Part shown: positions 26,333 to 40,254 of the stretch, piece by piece
How the letters are laid out: every line of letters starts with the position of its first letter
Numbering within the stretch: position 1 is the first letter of the stretch
Program-made: the position numbers and the translations under genes
The notes under the pieces: model-generated
The model's database searches: none
Told to the model about the DNA's origin: nothing
Seen by the model: only the letters and a program-made list of their open reading frames with translations
Source of the DNA: Chrysomallon squamiferum
Taxonomy: Eukaryota; Mollusca; Gastropoda; Neomphalida; Peltospiridae
Length of the DNA: 64,000 bases
Direction of reading: 5' to 3'
Assembly (NCBI GenBank): GCA_012295275.1
Contig: CM022666.1
Location: 6,626,839 to 6,690,838, forward strand

Positions 26333-26514
26333 GATGTATGTATTTCAGTTGAAATGAAATACTTCATAATAACTTTTATTTAGTTTTGTTTGGTTTTTCT
26401 GCCTAAATATAGTAGTGCAAATATTTATTATTTTATTTTGTATTTATAAAGAATTTTTTTTTTTAGGGAGGGGATATCCCACATTTTTTACTTATTATTA
26501 TTTTATATTTTTTA

Positions 26515-26566
<52 letters not shown>

Positions 26567-26680
26567 AAATACAATTTGAACTTATTAATGAAATTAAATT
26601 TGAAATAATCTCATTTAAAATACATAACTTTATTTATTTTTCAAGCTCACACATTCAGAAACGAAAGCAAATTTGAACAC

Positions 26681-26715
<35 letters not shown>

Positions 26716-27510
26716 CAAACAAATCACTTACTATTCATGCTAAAACTGTCCCTTATATTTCATAACAATAATTGAATTATAAATACAAAGGTTGGTGACA
26801 AATATATTTTATAAAAATTTAAATTATTTATGACAATAATATAAGAAAATGTTAAAAAATATATTTTCAATAATAAAATTAATATATTGTAATACAATTG
26901 GCTTGAGTTGAAATGAAACTTTATTAATAATAATTTGAGAGTAACATAAAAATGTTAAGATCTAATGTTTGCTAATAATAAAGTTCTACGTTAATATAAC
27001 AAAAAATAAAGAAAATTGCTTTTAGGCTTATTTCTTATTATTATTTTGTTAAATTTCAAAACTACAACTAAAAAAAATCAAAATATTCTATCTGCATCAT
27101 TCATCTGTGATCTTTTCATTATTGTCTCCTTTATTATTAGTAAAGATTGGTCATCAGTAAAGATCACTTAAAAATATAGAATATGGATTCAGGGTTTTTT
27201 GATAATAAACTCTAGTATCTTAAAAAATAATCTTCAGGAAAAAAATATATTTACATCTGAAAGCAGTGTTGTACATGAAATATTTAATTTAAAATAAAAT
27301 TAATAGAAATTAAAATATTCTTTCAGTGACCTTCTGCTTGATGTTTTGATAAAGGACATATTGATTTTTTTAATGCCAAGAACAAAATACTTTTTTTTTG
27401 ATAATACCAGTGTTGTGTGATATTGTTGGTATGTTTAATGTATCCCCATTTTGCTTTGTTTTTATTTTTTCAAATATTTTGTGTATAAGCATGAATTAAT
27501 TTTATCATAA

Positions 27511-30312
27511 GGGTCATTCCGTGTCAAATCACCCCAAAAAAAAAAGAAATTTAAACCCGACCGTCTCAGATTTTTATGAAACTTGGTATACTTGTTGACT
27601 GGGATCCCACAGCACCAAATCTGAAATGTTAGCTCAATCAGACCAGTGGTGTGGGAGATACGGCCCACCGAATTTTGAGATTTTTGCCAAAAATGGGTGT
27701 GACCACCAACCTTAGAACCCTCATATCTTAGGAACTACTGGGCCAATCTTCACAAAATTGGTATTGTTAGAAAGGCAAAATGACAAGGATACCAAATCTG
27801 CCATTTTTGTTTAGTTTGGAAAATACTGGAGTACCTTGACCTTTTGACCTTTGCTATGACCTTGAAATTGACCGTGTGGATCACGTGATCTTGAGATGAC
27901 CTTTATTGAAATTTAATCTCCCACATGTTAACTAAAACATATAAAAGTTTCCTGGGTGTAATATTTTTTGTTTAGCCACAATATAGATTTAAAAAATGCA
28001 CATACATGAAAATAACACCTTTTCAGCCATTAACATCTGATTAACTAAAACCTGAATGATCAACTCTGGATGCTAGGAATCACCATCTCTCTTGATCATC
28101 GAGTAAGACATTGTAGGCCTACATGTATGCATAAAGTTCACATAAATTTGAGAGAACTAGGTGTTTCTGATGCTTAACCTTCTCACTATGTTTGTTTCAA
28201 ATGCTCACTGTATCCTTCATTCCCAGACACATTCTACTGTTCTCATCACTTTCATAAAATTGGATTATTTCCTCCTTCAATTCATTGTCCTTTCAATGGT
28301 AAAGGGTGACAAAATCAAGATTTGCACACGCTCTGGGTAGGATTCAGAATTAACATGTCATTTTAATGTTACTGTAGCTGATGCTAGTTTTTTTCTGTCC
28401 TTTCATTCATTTACTGGAATGTGCTAGAGAATGGAGTTTGACAGGAGTTTCGCCTAAACTCGACAGAATAGAATTCAAATCAAAGTCCTTTTCTGGGGAA
28501 ACAACAACCAGCGGTTTGTCTGGCAAGTTATCACCAAATTCTCCCATTGTAATACCACCATCCTAAAGCCATCCTCTGCAGGACCTTTGATTTCTGAAGG
28601 GTAATCAGACAGTCACAGCACAACTTGTCTCCTGGCACTAGTGTCTTTGGAGGATTTACTAAGCATTTGTAAGTGCCCATGCTAACAATTCTTAAAGATC
28701 TAGTGCGTGCTTGCTCAGGGTGGTGATTAAGGGGATCACAACAGTTTTTCTGCAATGTTGAAAATTTGATGAAAAGTTCTTGTTCGTGATACTCTTGATG
28801 TCCCGTGTTTTGATCCCACTTCAAAGAGTGAGGAGTTCGACTTCCTCAGTTTTCCATACACTTCGCAACAACTCCTTTTTGATATGATGGTGTTGATAAC
28901 ACACATTTTCAGGAGAGTTAAAGCTGCAGTTAGCCCTGGACGAAATAAGGATTTTCAGTATTGGCCTGCACCTTCAATTCAATAGAACAAAGTCAGTGCT
29001 TTCCTAAATATTAAATTAAATCCTGAAACCCTTTCAGTAAAGTTAAGCAGGTCATAAAATGGCAGCAGAGTACATGTGTTATTGCCAAAGGCCCACAAGT
29101 CTTGGGCATTTATGTCAGTCTTCTCAAGTATAAATCACAGTTTATTAAGGTGAAGTAGACCTTGTTCATACTCTGTGCCGAAGACTGGGTGTACAAATAC
29201 ATTATGCAGTACATCACTTGATGACGTTTGATTTCAGACTGGGTTGTACTGTTGTTGACTGAAACCTTGTTCAAAGCCAATGGCAAGGCCCACATGACAT
29301 GATAAAATTACTTAATAGGTTTTATGAAATAAAAATATTGTTTATATATCAACATCTGACATTGTGTCCAACTTAAAAAGCTTCAGATTGTCAAAGAAAT
29401 GCAGATGAAGAAACTTTTTTGTCTTAAACTTCTAATTGCCATGTGCTCAATGGGGATTGCACCAGGGAATCTAAAGGAGTTCCTGACCTGTCTGAAGCAT
29501 CACTTCCTGTTAACCCTTTGAGCCTGACTGTGTAGAACATGTCAGGTGGGTTTTAACTCCAAAGATAAGTTTTTAGTCTCAGAGAAAATGTACATTGTAA
29601 TGCATTGTATCAATCATCCATGCAGGTATGCATTTTTTTAAATCTCTATTATGGCTAAACAAAAAATATTATACCCAGGAAACTTTTATATGTGAACTTT
29701 ATGCATACATGTAGGCCTACAATGTCTTACTCGATGATCAAGAGAGATGGTGATTCCTAGCATCCAGAATTGATCATTCAGGTTTTAGTTAATCAGATGT
29801 TAATGGCTGAAAAGGTGTTATTTTCATGTATGTGCATTTTTTAAATCTATATTGTGGCTAAACAAAAAATATTACACCCAGGAAACTTTTATATGTTTTA
29901 GTTAACATGTGGGAGATTAAATTTCAATAAAGGTCATCTCAAGATCACGTGATCCACACGGTCAATTTCAAGGTCATAGCAAAGGTCAAAAGGTCAAGGT
30001 ACTCCAGTATTTTCCAAACTAAACAAAAATGGCAGATTTGGTATCCTTGTCATTTTGCCTTTCTAACAATACCAATTTTGTGAAGATTGGCCCAGTAGTT
30101 CCTAAGATATGAGGGTTCTAAGGTTGGTGGTCACACCCATTTTTGGCAAAAATCTCAAAATTCGGTGGGCCGTATCTCCCACACCACTGGTCTGATTGAG
30201 CTAACATTTCAGATTTGGTGCTGTGGGATCCCAGTCAACAAGTATACCAAGTTTCATAAAAATCTGAGACGGTCGGGTTTAAACCATTGGGTGATTTGAC
30301 ACGGAATGACCC
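27511..30312. mobile_element. 2.8-kb DNA transposon with about 0.6-kb terminal inverted repeats
   Basis: The ends GGGTCATTCCGTGTCAAATC and its reverse complement begin at 27511 and end at 30312, flanked by ATAA on both sides (27507-27510 and 30313-30316), a likely 4-bp target duplication. Arms of about 630 bp (27511-28143 and 29692-30312) are nearly identical inverted copies. The right arm is preceded by a partial extra copy of a ggctaaacaaaaaatatta segment (29641-29700). Internal DNA (28150-29690) holds a decayed minus-strand coding remnant. 4-bp duplications with long inverted repeats are seen in some superfamilies such as Sola; superfamily assignment is a guess. Confidence 0.85.
28420..28824 (-). 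pseudogene. Decayed transposon protein remnant (CCDP..H / C..C motif)
   Basis: A minus-strand frame contains NCCDPLNHHPEQARTRSLRI and later PGDKLCCDCLITLQK, a paired Cys/His pattern reminiscent of zinc-binding N-termini of invertebrate transposon proteins. After about residue 90 the frame is lost. A continuation in another frame (GDNLPDKPLVVVSPEKD) suggests a frameshift near 28560. No catalytic core is visible inside the element, so it is probably non-autonomous. Confidence 0.4.
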
Positions 30313-30945
30313 ATAAGCAATATTTTATAAATATTCTCCAGCCATATTAAATGTTTTCAACCAAAGAAAACAAATAAAAAGAAAATTTTGTTTGTTGCTA
30401 TGGTAACAGTGTAGATTTGAATGATTAATATTAGTGACCAGTTTCAATTAATCAGATCTGAAACATGAAAATATCATCATCATTAGATGATTCTGAACAC
30501 GGACAGTAGTGCCCCCTTGTGACACTTTTAGAATAATTAGTGACAGCTAAATATTTATAACATGTAAATACTTATAAACTACACTACATAATTCATTATG
30601 CTTCTCTCAAGGCAATTTAACTCTGGGCTTCCAACATCAAAATGTATTTAATAAAAGACACTGGAAAAACAAAGATTAAGAATAACAAGTTCTTGTTTTG
30701 GGGGCTTTTATTACTTTATTATTATTATTTTTTTTTTTTCACAATTTTTATTAATTATTTTGATTTTCTAAGATCATTCTGTGAGATAATTAATTTGTGA
30801 AAAACATTAACTTATACGAGTTTTAATGTATTGTGAATTAAAGACAAATCAATTCTTAAATATTTTATTTATTTTTACATAAATATGTTATTTTTCTAAC
30901 AAAATATATTTTTATTTGGAAATAAAAGAAAATATGTTTTCTGAA

Positions 30946-31116
30946 CCTAAGGTGAACAGTCCCCCAATTAACTCATTTTCAAGTATGAGTTAATCTGTAT
31001 TAGCCACTCTGAGGTGGGCAGATAACTCTTTTTCAAGTAAGAGTTATCTTCTGTTAGCCTACCTGAGGTGGGGGTGTCATCACTCACCAGGTGACTCAAT
31101 GTTGCTGCATTTTAGG
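30946..31116. other. Conserved double-hairpin block, copy B
   Basis: Nearly identical to copy A. Changes fall mostly in linkers (cccatg to cttctg, cagtt to caatt); both stems are intact. Confidence 0.75.
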
Positions 31117-31814
31117 TACAGTTTTAAAAATTAAACAAATAATATTTATAAAAGAATTAAAATATGGTGAGGAATCTTAAGAAAAAGAAAATTAAGAAAT
31201 AAAAGAAATTTTGTTTATAAGACACAACAAATTGTTTGAACATAAATTTGAAAGAAAATACTATTTTCAATACATCAAATAATAAAAGTTATTTAAAATT
31301 TTTAAATTTACTTTTTATCTAATATAAAGTAGGAAACAAAAAAGTTGAAACTAATTAATTTATAAAGTTATTAACACATTTATTATTTATTTATTTATTA
31401 ATACACATTGTTTCCTTTATTTATTTATTTTTTAATATTGTTAGTTTTAATTTAATTTATAATTTAATTTATTTATTTACATGCAAATCCTTTCATCTAG
31501 TTATTTATTTACTTAAATACCCATTTATTTGTTTGTTTTTCACTGGTTTATAAACATTTGTTTATTCATACTTAAATATTAACATGAAAAAAATATTTTA
31601 AAAATAAACTATTTTGTATAATTTCATGATTATTTATTTTTAGTTTGATACCTTCTTTTGCATATTTATATTATGCCTCACACAAACAACGAAGTGATAA
31701 AAAAGAGATTAAAAAGATACAATTTTTGTGTCCTATAATTTATGCAAGATTTTGAAGCATCTATCAAAACAAAAAAAAAAAATAAATAAATACAAATTTT
31801 TGATGCAAATTTTG

Positions 31815-31955
31815 ACGGTTCACCAAAATAATGGAGATCGGAGAATTCTACAGTAAAATTTGCCAAGTTTGATTTCCTAGATACCAAATTTGAAATAAAC
31901 TCCAATCTGAGAACCTTACACTGACCAGAGGACAGCTGATGTCATGTCATGTGAC
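31815..31955. other. Conserved block 2, copy B
   Basis: Virtually identical to copy C over this interval (ggagatcggagaattctaca and the rest), closer than either is to copy A. Confidence 0.7.
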
Positions 31956-32209
31956 TTTTCAGTTACAACTAATCTTAGGTCTTAAAACTAGTCATTGTTT
32001 GTTTGTAGGTCTCTAATTCAGTGTATTTATCCTTGTATCTCAGTAAATAGGTGTGACATATTTGTGAATTGTTGTAATGTTTATATCCATGTTTCTCCTA
32101 TAAACACATATAACAAAAACACTTGAATACAAACACATTAAAAAAAACATAAATACATACAAACACATTCGATAAAGAGATATAATGACATAAAATAAAC
32201 AGACAATAA

Positions 32210-35115
32210 ATAGACAAAGAAGTTAACACAGAGCAAACATGCAGACATTAGACAAATAAGTTAACTTAGAACAAACATGCAGACATTAGACAAGTTAATA
32301 CAGAACAAACATGCAAACAAATATGGACTGACAATACACAAACATATAAATATAAAACAAACATGCAGACACAACACACAAACATATAAATATAAAATAA
32401 AATACAGACACAATACACTAACATAAATATAAAACAAAATACAGACACAATACACAAACAGAAACAAAACAAACATGCAGACACAATACACAAACATATA
32501 AATATAAAACAAACATACACACACAACATACAAACATATAAATATAAAACAAAATACAGACACAATACACAAACATATAAATATAAAACAAAATACAGAC
32601 ACAATACACAAACATATAATATAAAACAAAATACAGACACAATACACAAACATATACATATAAAACAAACCTGGAGACACAACACACAACCATATACATA
32701 TAAAACAAAATACAGACACAATACACAAACATATAATATAAAACAAATATACAGCCACAATACACAAACATAAAACAAACATGCAGACACAATATACAAC
32801 ATAAACAAAACAAACATGCAGACACAACACACAAACATATAAATATAAAACAAAATACAGACACAATACACAAACATATAAATATAAAACAAACATGCAG
32901 ACACAACACACAAACATATAAATATAAAACGAACATGGAGACACAATACCAAACATTCAGACACAATACACAAACATATAAATATAAAACAAACATGCAG
33001 ACACAACACACAAACATATAAATATAAAACAAACATGCAGATACAACACACAAACATATAAATATAAAACAAACATGGTGACACAATACACAAACATATA
33101 AATATAAAACTAACATGCAGACACAATACACAAACATATAAACATAAAACAAACATGCAGACACAATACACAAACATATAAATGTAAAACAAACCTACAC
33201 ACACAATACACAAACATATAATATAAAACAAATATACCGCCACAATACACAAACATAAAACAGACATGCAGACACAATACAAAACATAAACAAAACAAAC
33301 ATGCAGACACAACACACTAACATATAAATATAAAACAAAATACAGACACAATACACAAACATATAATATAAAACAAACTTACAGACACAATATACAAATA
33401 TATAAATATAAAACAAACATACAGACACAATACACAAACATATAAACATAAAACAAACATACAGACACAATACACAAACATAAATATAAAACAAATATAC
33501 ACAAACATATAAACATAAAACAAACTTACAGACACAATACACACATATACATATAAAACAAACATGCAGACACAATACACAAACATATAAATGTAAAACA
33601 AACCTACACACACAATACACAAACATATAATATAAAACAAATATACCGCCACAATACACAAACATAAAACAGACATGCAGACACAATACAAAACATAAAC
33701 AAAACAAACATGCAGACACAACACACATACATATAAATATAAAAGAAGATGCAGACACAATACACCTATATATAAATATAAAACAAACATACAGACACAA
33801 TACACAATATATAAATATAAAACAAATATACAGACACAATACACAAATATAAACAAACATGCACACAATACACAAACATATAAATATAAAACAAACATGG
33901 AGACACAATACACAAACATATAAATGTAAAACAAACTTTCACACACAATACACAAACATATAATATAAAACAAATATACAGCCACAATACACAAACATAA
34001 AACAAACATGCAGACACAATACAAAACATAAACAAAACAAACATGCAGACAGAACACACTAACATATAAATATAAAACAAAACACAGACACAATACACAA
34101 ACATATAATATAAAACAAACAAACAGACACAATACACAAACATATAAATATAAAACAAACATACAGACACAATAGACAAACATATAAATATAAAACAAAC
34201 ATACAGACACAATACACAAACATATAAATATAAAACAAACATACAGACACAATACACAAACATATAAATATAAATATACACACACAATATACAAACATAT
34301 AAATATAAAACAAACTTACAGACACAATACACAAACATATAAACATAAAACAAACTTACAGACACAATATACAAATATATAAATATAAAACAAATATACA
34401 CACACAATACACAAACATATAAACATAAAACAAACTTACAGACACAATACACAAACATATAAACATAAAACAAACTTACAGACACAATACACACATATAC
34501 ATATAAAACAAACATAGACACACAATACACACATATACATATAAAACAAACATACAGACACAATACACAAACATAAAAATATAAACAAACATACAGACAC
34601 AATACACAAACATATAAATATAAAACAAACATGCAGACACAATACACAAACATATAAATATAAAACAAACATACAGACACAATACACACATATACATATA
34701 AAACAAACATACAGACACAATACACAAACATAAAAATATAAACATACAGACACAATACACAAACATATAAATATAAAAGAAACATGCAGACACAATACAC
34801 AAACATATAAATATAAAACAAACATACAGACACAATACACAAAAATATAAATATAAAACAAATATACAGACACAATACACAAATATAAACAAACATGCAC
34901 ACAGTACACAAACATATAAATATAAACCAAACATACAGACACAATACACAAACATATAAATATAAAACAAACATACAGACACAATACATAAACATAAAAC
35001 AAACATGGAGACACAATACACAAAAATATAAATATAAAACAAACATACAGACACAATGCACAAACAAATATAAAACAAACATGCAGACACAATACAGAAC
35101 ATATAAATAAATATT
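32210..35115. repeat. Minisatellite array B (38-bp then 40-bp units)
   Basis: Same architecture as array A but about 0.9 kb longer, with higher-order repeats: a block of several hundred bp around 33140-33330 reappears at about 33540-33730 and near 33910-34080. Confidence 0.95.
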
Positions 35116-35386
35116 AAAAAAACAAAAACAAACTGTTATCAACTGCAGAGAAAGAGACTGACATACAAATACTGAACAGACATTTCATGGATATAAACAT
35201 CGGGTTTGAATCCGGCAATGTTATTTTGTTATTGTTTGTTTAAATGATGGTGATTTCACAAATATATTCCAATTATTGATGTATAGTATGTTTCAGCAAT
35301 TAATCTTGTACAAAACGTTATTCTGAAATAATAATTTCCTACCTTGAATATTGAAAAATTCAGAGAGTGCAAAAACACATGACAAT

Positions 35387-35475
35387 GAACATGGCTGTCC
35401 TCTGAGTGTGACGTTATTTCATTATTGACGTCACTGCCGTTATTCTCCGGCTATTTACGCTGTTGTCGAAACAAC

Positions 35476-35477
<2 letters not shown>
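35387..35477. promoter_or_regulatory. Conserved CRE block, copy B
   Basis: Same block with TGACGTCA at 35426-35433 and gttgtcgaaacaac after it. Confidence 0.45.
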
Positions 35478-35529
<52 letters not shown>

Positions 35530-35730
35530 AAGAAGAACAAGACTTACAAAAAAGAATAAAAGAATAATTAATAAAGATTTAATAATTATTTATTTCTCCA
35601 AGCACAAAATCTTCTAGCAACACTTTTTAGTTAGGGCTCTTTGAACGAGACGTTTTGTTAGTTTGTTGTCACATGCACTTGTATTTGGCAGCACGTCAGA
35701 AGCATTCTAGATATCCAGGAACAGACTATG

Positions 35731-35761
35731 TTACTACTACTGCTACTACTACTACTACTAT

Positions 35762-35793
<32 letters not shown>

Positions 35794-35812
35794 ATAATAA
35801 TAATAATAATAA
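35731..35812. repeat. (ACT)n(AAT)n in copy B
   Basis: A similar ACT/AAT tract occurs in copy C at 42421-42476. Confidence 0.93.
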
Positions 35813-35966
35813 CAAAATTTATTTCACATGTGGATAACTTCTCGTTCTCTCAATGATGTCATCCTGAGAATACGAGTAGCTTCCCTTGATATGTTGAAGC
35901 GATGGAAAATAGTACTGTTTTTAATTTACTGATCAGTTTTCGTTATCAGCTTTTGTCTGTCCTATT

Positions 35967-36084
<118 letters not shown>

Positions 36085-36130
36085 CAGTTTGAAAACATAC
36101 ACATTCATTATGGGGTCTCATTACTTAAAG

Positions 36131-37482
36131 TAGTGGTTCTCAAAGAGACATGCTTATGTGTGCCCTACGAAATTCGAGGATCTAGGAGATATTTGTGGTG
36201 ATAAAAAATGTATTATGTTAAAAGCAGAAAGATATCCAGTAAGAAATAGCCGGTTGCCCGGAAGAAGATTTTATACACGTTATAAACTGTTTCGAAATGA
36301 GTAGTTTATACAGTGACAGTATGAGTGACAGGGTGTGCAAGTGTGATAAATAGCCAAAGTTTTCTTGTGACACATATTCCTGTCACTGTCACAGTCACTA
36401 CCCATCTAAAACTTTAATACTTTATGGAATTTTAGCCTATCATAGGTGTTACATTTGTTAAAAACAAACGATTGATAAAAGTTTTCCCCCACTGCACAAT
36501 GCACGCCATAAAAAATATAGCCTTTGTATAGTTTTTTGATATTTTAACATTGCTTTGTATGACATATTACAATATTTTTGAAGAAATTGTCAACACATGT
36601 CAGGCTCGTACCTCTCATCAGCACAAAACACATGATGAATAAACGTATATACTCACACAAGGCTTTAACTAAATATATCAGTGAGCATCTCTCACACAAG
36701 GCTTTAACTAAATATATCAGTGAGCATCTCTCACACAAGGCTTTAACTAAATATATCAGTGAACATCTCTCACACAAGGCTTTAACTAAATATATCAGTG
36801 AACATCTCTCACACAAGGGCGGCAACTCTAAATATATCAATGAACATCTCTCAAACAAGAGCGGTAACTCTAAATATATCAGTGAGCATCTCTCAAACAA
36901 GGGCGGCAACGCCAAATATATCAATGAACATCTCTCAAACAAGAGCGGCAACTCTAAATATATCAGTGAGCATCTCTCAAACAAGGGCGGCAACGCCAAA
37001 TATATCATTGAACATCTCTCACACAAGAGCGGTAACTCTAGATATATATGAATGAACATCTCTCACACAAGGGCGGTAACTCTAGATATATCAGTGAACA
37101 TCTCTCACACAAGGGCGGTAACTAAATATATCAGAACGTCTCTCACACAAGAGCGGTAACTCTAAATATACCAGTTAACATCTCTCACACAAGGGCGGTA
37201 ACTCTAAATATATCAGTGAACATCTCTCACAGAAGAAAAACAAACAGTACAGATTCCAGACAAGAACCGTTTATACGCAAAATGATGAAGAATCTGATAT
37301 AGATGTAGACCTCAGCAGCCTGCTCAACAACCGATTCACCTGCAATATCCTTCTTTCAGTTATTTCTGCATTTGTTTTACATTTTGCATTATATTTCTTA
37401 GCATTTTGTGTATAATGTGCCCGCAATTTTTTGTAAGGCTTCAAGTGTACCACAACTTCAAAATGTTTTTTGAGAACCACTG
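36131..37482. mobile_element. hAT-like non-autonomous element, 1352 bp
   Basis: Ends TAGTGGTTCTCAAA and (inverted) CAGTGGTTCTCAAA, the widespread hAT terminal motif. Flanked by the 8-bp direct repeat ACTTAAAG / ACCTAAAG (36123-36130 and 37483-37490). Copy A retains the empty site with a single ACCTAAAG (25846-25853). No transposase frame; the interior is mostly a 39/42-bp minisatellite. Confidence 0.9.
36640..37240. repeat. 39/42-bp minisatellite inside the hAT-like element
   Basis: Early units are 39 bp (ggctttaactaaatatatca then gtgagcatctctcacacaa). Later ones are 42 bp (gggcggcaactctaaatata then tcaatgaacatctctcaaacaa). Both are multiples of three, so both strands stay open (SHKALTKYISEHL and SNKSGNSKYISEHL on plus), but there is no sign of a gene around it. 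Confidence 0.95.
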
Positions 37483-37635
37483 ACCTAAAGCATGATCTAT
37501 CTCTGAATAAATAATTTGTTTCTTACTTATACTGAATTTAATAATTTAATTCTGAATCCAGCTGTTGATCAAAAGACATGCCAGTAATCTGCAAATAGAT
37601 CATTGTTTACTGTCTGTATCAGATGTAATAATAAA

Positions 37636-37668
<33 letters not shown>

Positions 37669-38177
37669 AATGCAGGATTCTAGACCTTTATTATATGCAT
37701 AGTTATTGTGTGTGTCATACAATAGGTTTGATTTGAAACCAAACTTTATTAATAATAAATTTGAGAGTAGTATAACAAAAATGTTAAGATCTAATGTTTG
37801 CTAATAATAAAGTTGAAAATTAACATAACAACAAATAAAAAAATTGCTAATTGTGTTAAACTTATTTATTATTTCAAAACTGCCTCTCATAAATACTTTA
37901 AAACATTTTTAAAAAAAAGAGTAAAAAGATCTATCTTCATGATTGGCCCATAATTTTTTCATTATTGTTTCCTTTATTATTTGTAAATGATGGTCATAAC
38001 TCAAAAAATCACTTAAAGTGTACAATACGGATTGTATTTTATAAAAACATTTTTGTGAAAATAAAAATAACAAAACAAAAACAGCAACAACAACAAAACA
38101 TTTACTTTAATAATATTTTTAACATGTTTCTTTTCTTGATATTTTTAATATATTCCCATTTTCTTGTTTTCTATCTG

Positions 38178-38268
38178 TCATAAATTTGTTTGTCTAATAT
38201 CTGCATGTCTGCTGTGTATTAACGTGTTTATATAATGTCTGCATGTTTGTTCTGTGTTAACGTGACAT
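38178..38268. repeat. Inverted fragment of the 38-bp minisatellite
   Basis: aatgtctgcatgtttgttct followed by gtgttaacgtgac, and an upstream partial copy, are the reverse complement of the array unit. They lie about 2 kb before array C. Confidence 0.8.
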
Positions 38269-38662
38269 TATTAAAGTAGAAAATGACAGTAAAAGCTTTA
38301 TATTTAAAGCACATACTTATAAATGATGTTATTTAATTTGTTATGTTTCTGTCATGGTGTGTAATTTAACATTGGGGTCCCAGTCCTAAAATGTATTTTA
38401 AAAAAAGACAGTGGAAAAGTTGAAGCATCATTGTTATAGAACGCACTGTCTGTTCTTTTTCTTAATTAATTATTTTGATTTTCAAACATTGGTTAATGAA
38501 ACAATTAATTTTTGAAGAAAATAACTAATACTTGTTTTAATAAACGCTGAATTAAAGGCACAGATTAATTCTTAAATATTTAATTTATTTTTATGTAAAT
38601 GTGTTATTTATCAAACAACATATATTTTTATTTTTAAATAAAAGAAAATAATGTTTTCTGCA

Positions 38663-38833
38663 CCTACGGTGAACAGTCCCCCAGTTAACTCGTTTTCAAG
38701 TATGAGTTAATCTGTATTAGCCACTCTGAGGTGGGCAGATAACTCACATTCAAGTTAGAGTTATCGTGTATTAGCCTACCTGAGGTGGGGGTGTCATCAC
38801 TCACCAGGTGACTCAATGTCGCTGCATTTTAGG
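38663..38833. other. Conserved double-hairpin block, copy C
   Basis: Slightly more diverged. The second loop reads acattcaagtta but the ATAACTC/GAGTTAT stem is kept. In the first stem A-T becomes a G-T wobble. Confidence 0.75.
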
Positions 38834-39817
38834 TACAGTTTTAAAAAATATGTTAATAATATTTGTACAAAAAGTAAAAATATGGTGAGGAATGATGGGA
38901 GAAAATAAATAAATATTAAAAATATAAAACAAATTTTGTTTATACTATAAGACACAACAAACCGTTCCAACACAAATATTAATAACATTTTTTAAATTTA
39001 CTTTATATCTAATATGAATCATACAATAATTTAAAAAAATAAAATAGATAGCTGATAACATTTACAATCATTTTGAAATTAACAGTGAATCAATTACATC
39101 ATAATCTTTTCTTCAGAATAACATAATTATTGTATTTATATATTCGTTTATTTATTTATTAATTCATTAACTTATTTATTTATTTATATACATACTTTGC
39201 TTTATTTAAACTTATTTATTTATTTAGATACATACTTTGCTTTATTTAAACTTATTTATTTATTTATATACATACTTTGCTTTATTTAAACTTATGTATT
39301 TTTTATATACTTACTTTGCTATATGTAAACATTTATTTATTTATATACATTCCTTTATTTGAACTTATTTATTTATTTTTATACATACTTTACTTTATTT
39401 GAACTTATTTATTTATTTAATTTATAATTTCATTTCTTTATTTATTTATTTAGATAAATACCATTTCACTTAATTATTTATTTTTAAACACTCTTTTTTT
39501 TATTTCCTTATATATAATTATTTATCAAAATTTTCAATAATGAGAGTATTTAGATATAAACATAAAATAAAAATTAAACATTTCAGAAACAAATTTACTT
39601 GTATAATGTAATAATCATTTATTTTTAGTTAATAGTTTCTGTTTCATTTTACATTTACTAATTAATATTTATATTATCCCTGACACAAAAAATTAAATTG
39701 ATGAGAAAAAGTATAAAAATATACAATAGTTGTGTCCTGTAATATATGTAAAGTTTGGAAGCATCTATCAAAACAAAAAGTAAAAAACTTAAAAAGTAAA
39801 TTTTTGATGCATATTTT

Positions 39818-39962
39818 GACGGTTCACCAAAATAATGGAGATCGGAGAATTCTACAGTAAAATTTGCCAAGTTTGATTTCCTAGATACCAAATTTGAAAT
39901 AAACTCCAATCTGAGAACCTTACACTGACCAGAGGACAGCTGATGTCATGTCATGTGACTTA
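39818..39962. other. Conserved block 2, copy C
   Basis: Virtually identical to copy B, suggesting the B/C duplication is the more recent one or that gene conversion acted here. Confidence 0.7.
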
Positions 39963-40254
39963 TCAATTACAACTGATCTTAGATCTTAAAACTAGTCATT
40001 GTCTGTTTGTATGTCTCTCATTTAGTATATTTGTCCTTGTATTTCAGTAAATAGGTCTGACATAGTTGTGAATTGTTGTAATGTTTATATCCATATTTCT
40101 CCTATAAAAACTTGTAACAAAAACACACGAATACAAACACATTAAAAAAAACATACAGACACAGACACATCTCCCGAGAAATAACTAAACATAAATACAT
40201 ACAAAGACATTCAATAAAGATATATAATGACATAAAATAAACAGACATGTGACA

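Noticed and set aside
28381-28566. Plus-strand open frame inside the long-TIR element
   Set aside because: The minus strand of the same stretch reads as the continuation of the decayed transposon protein, so the plus frame is a shadow.
36640-37240. Regular 39-42-bp repeats resembling a CRISPR array
   Set aside because: Units are contiguous without unique spacers and the DNA is from an animal.
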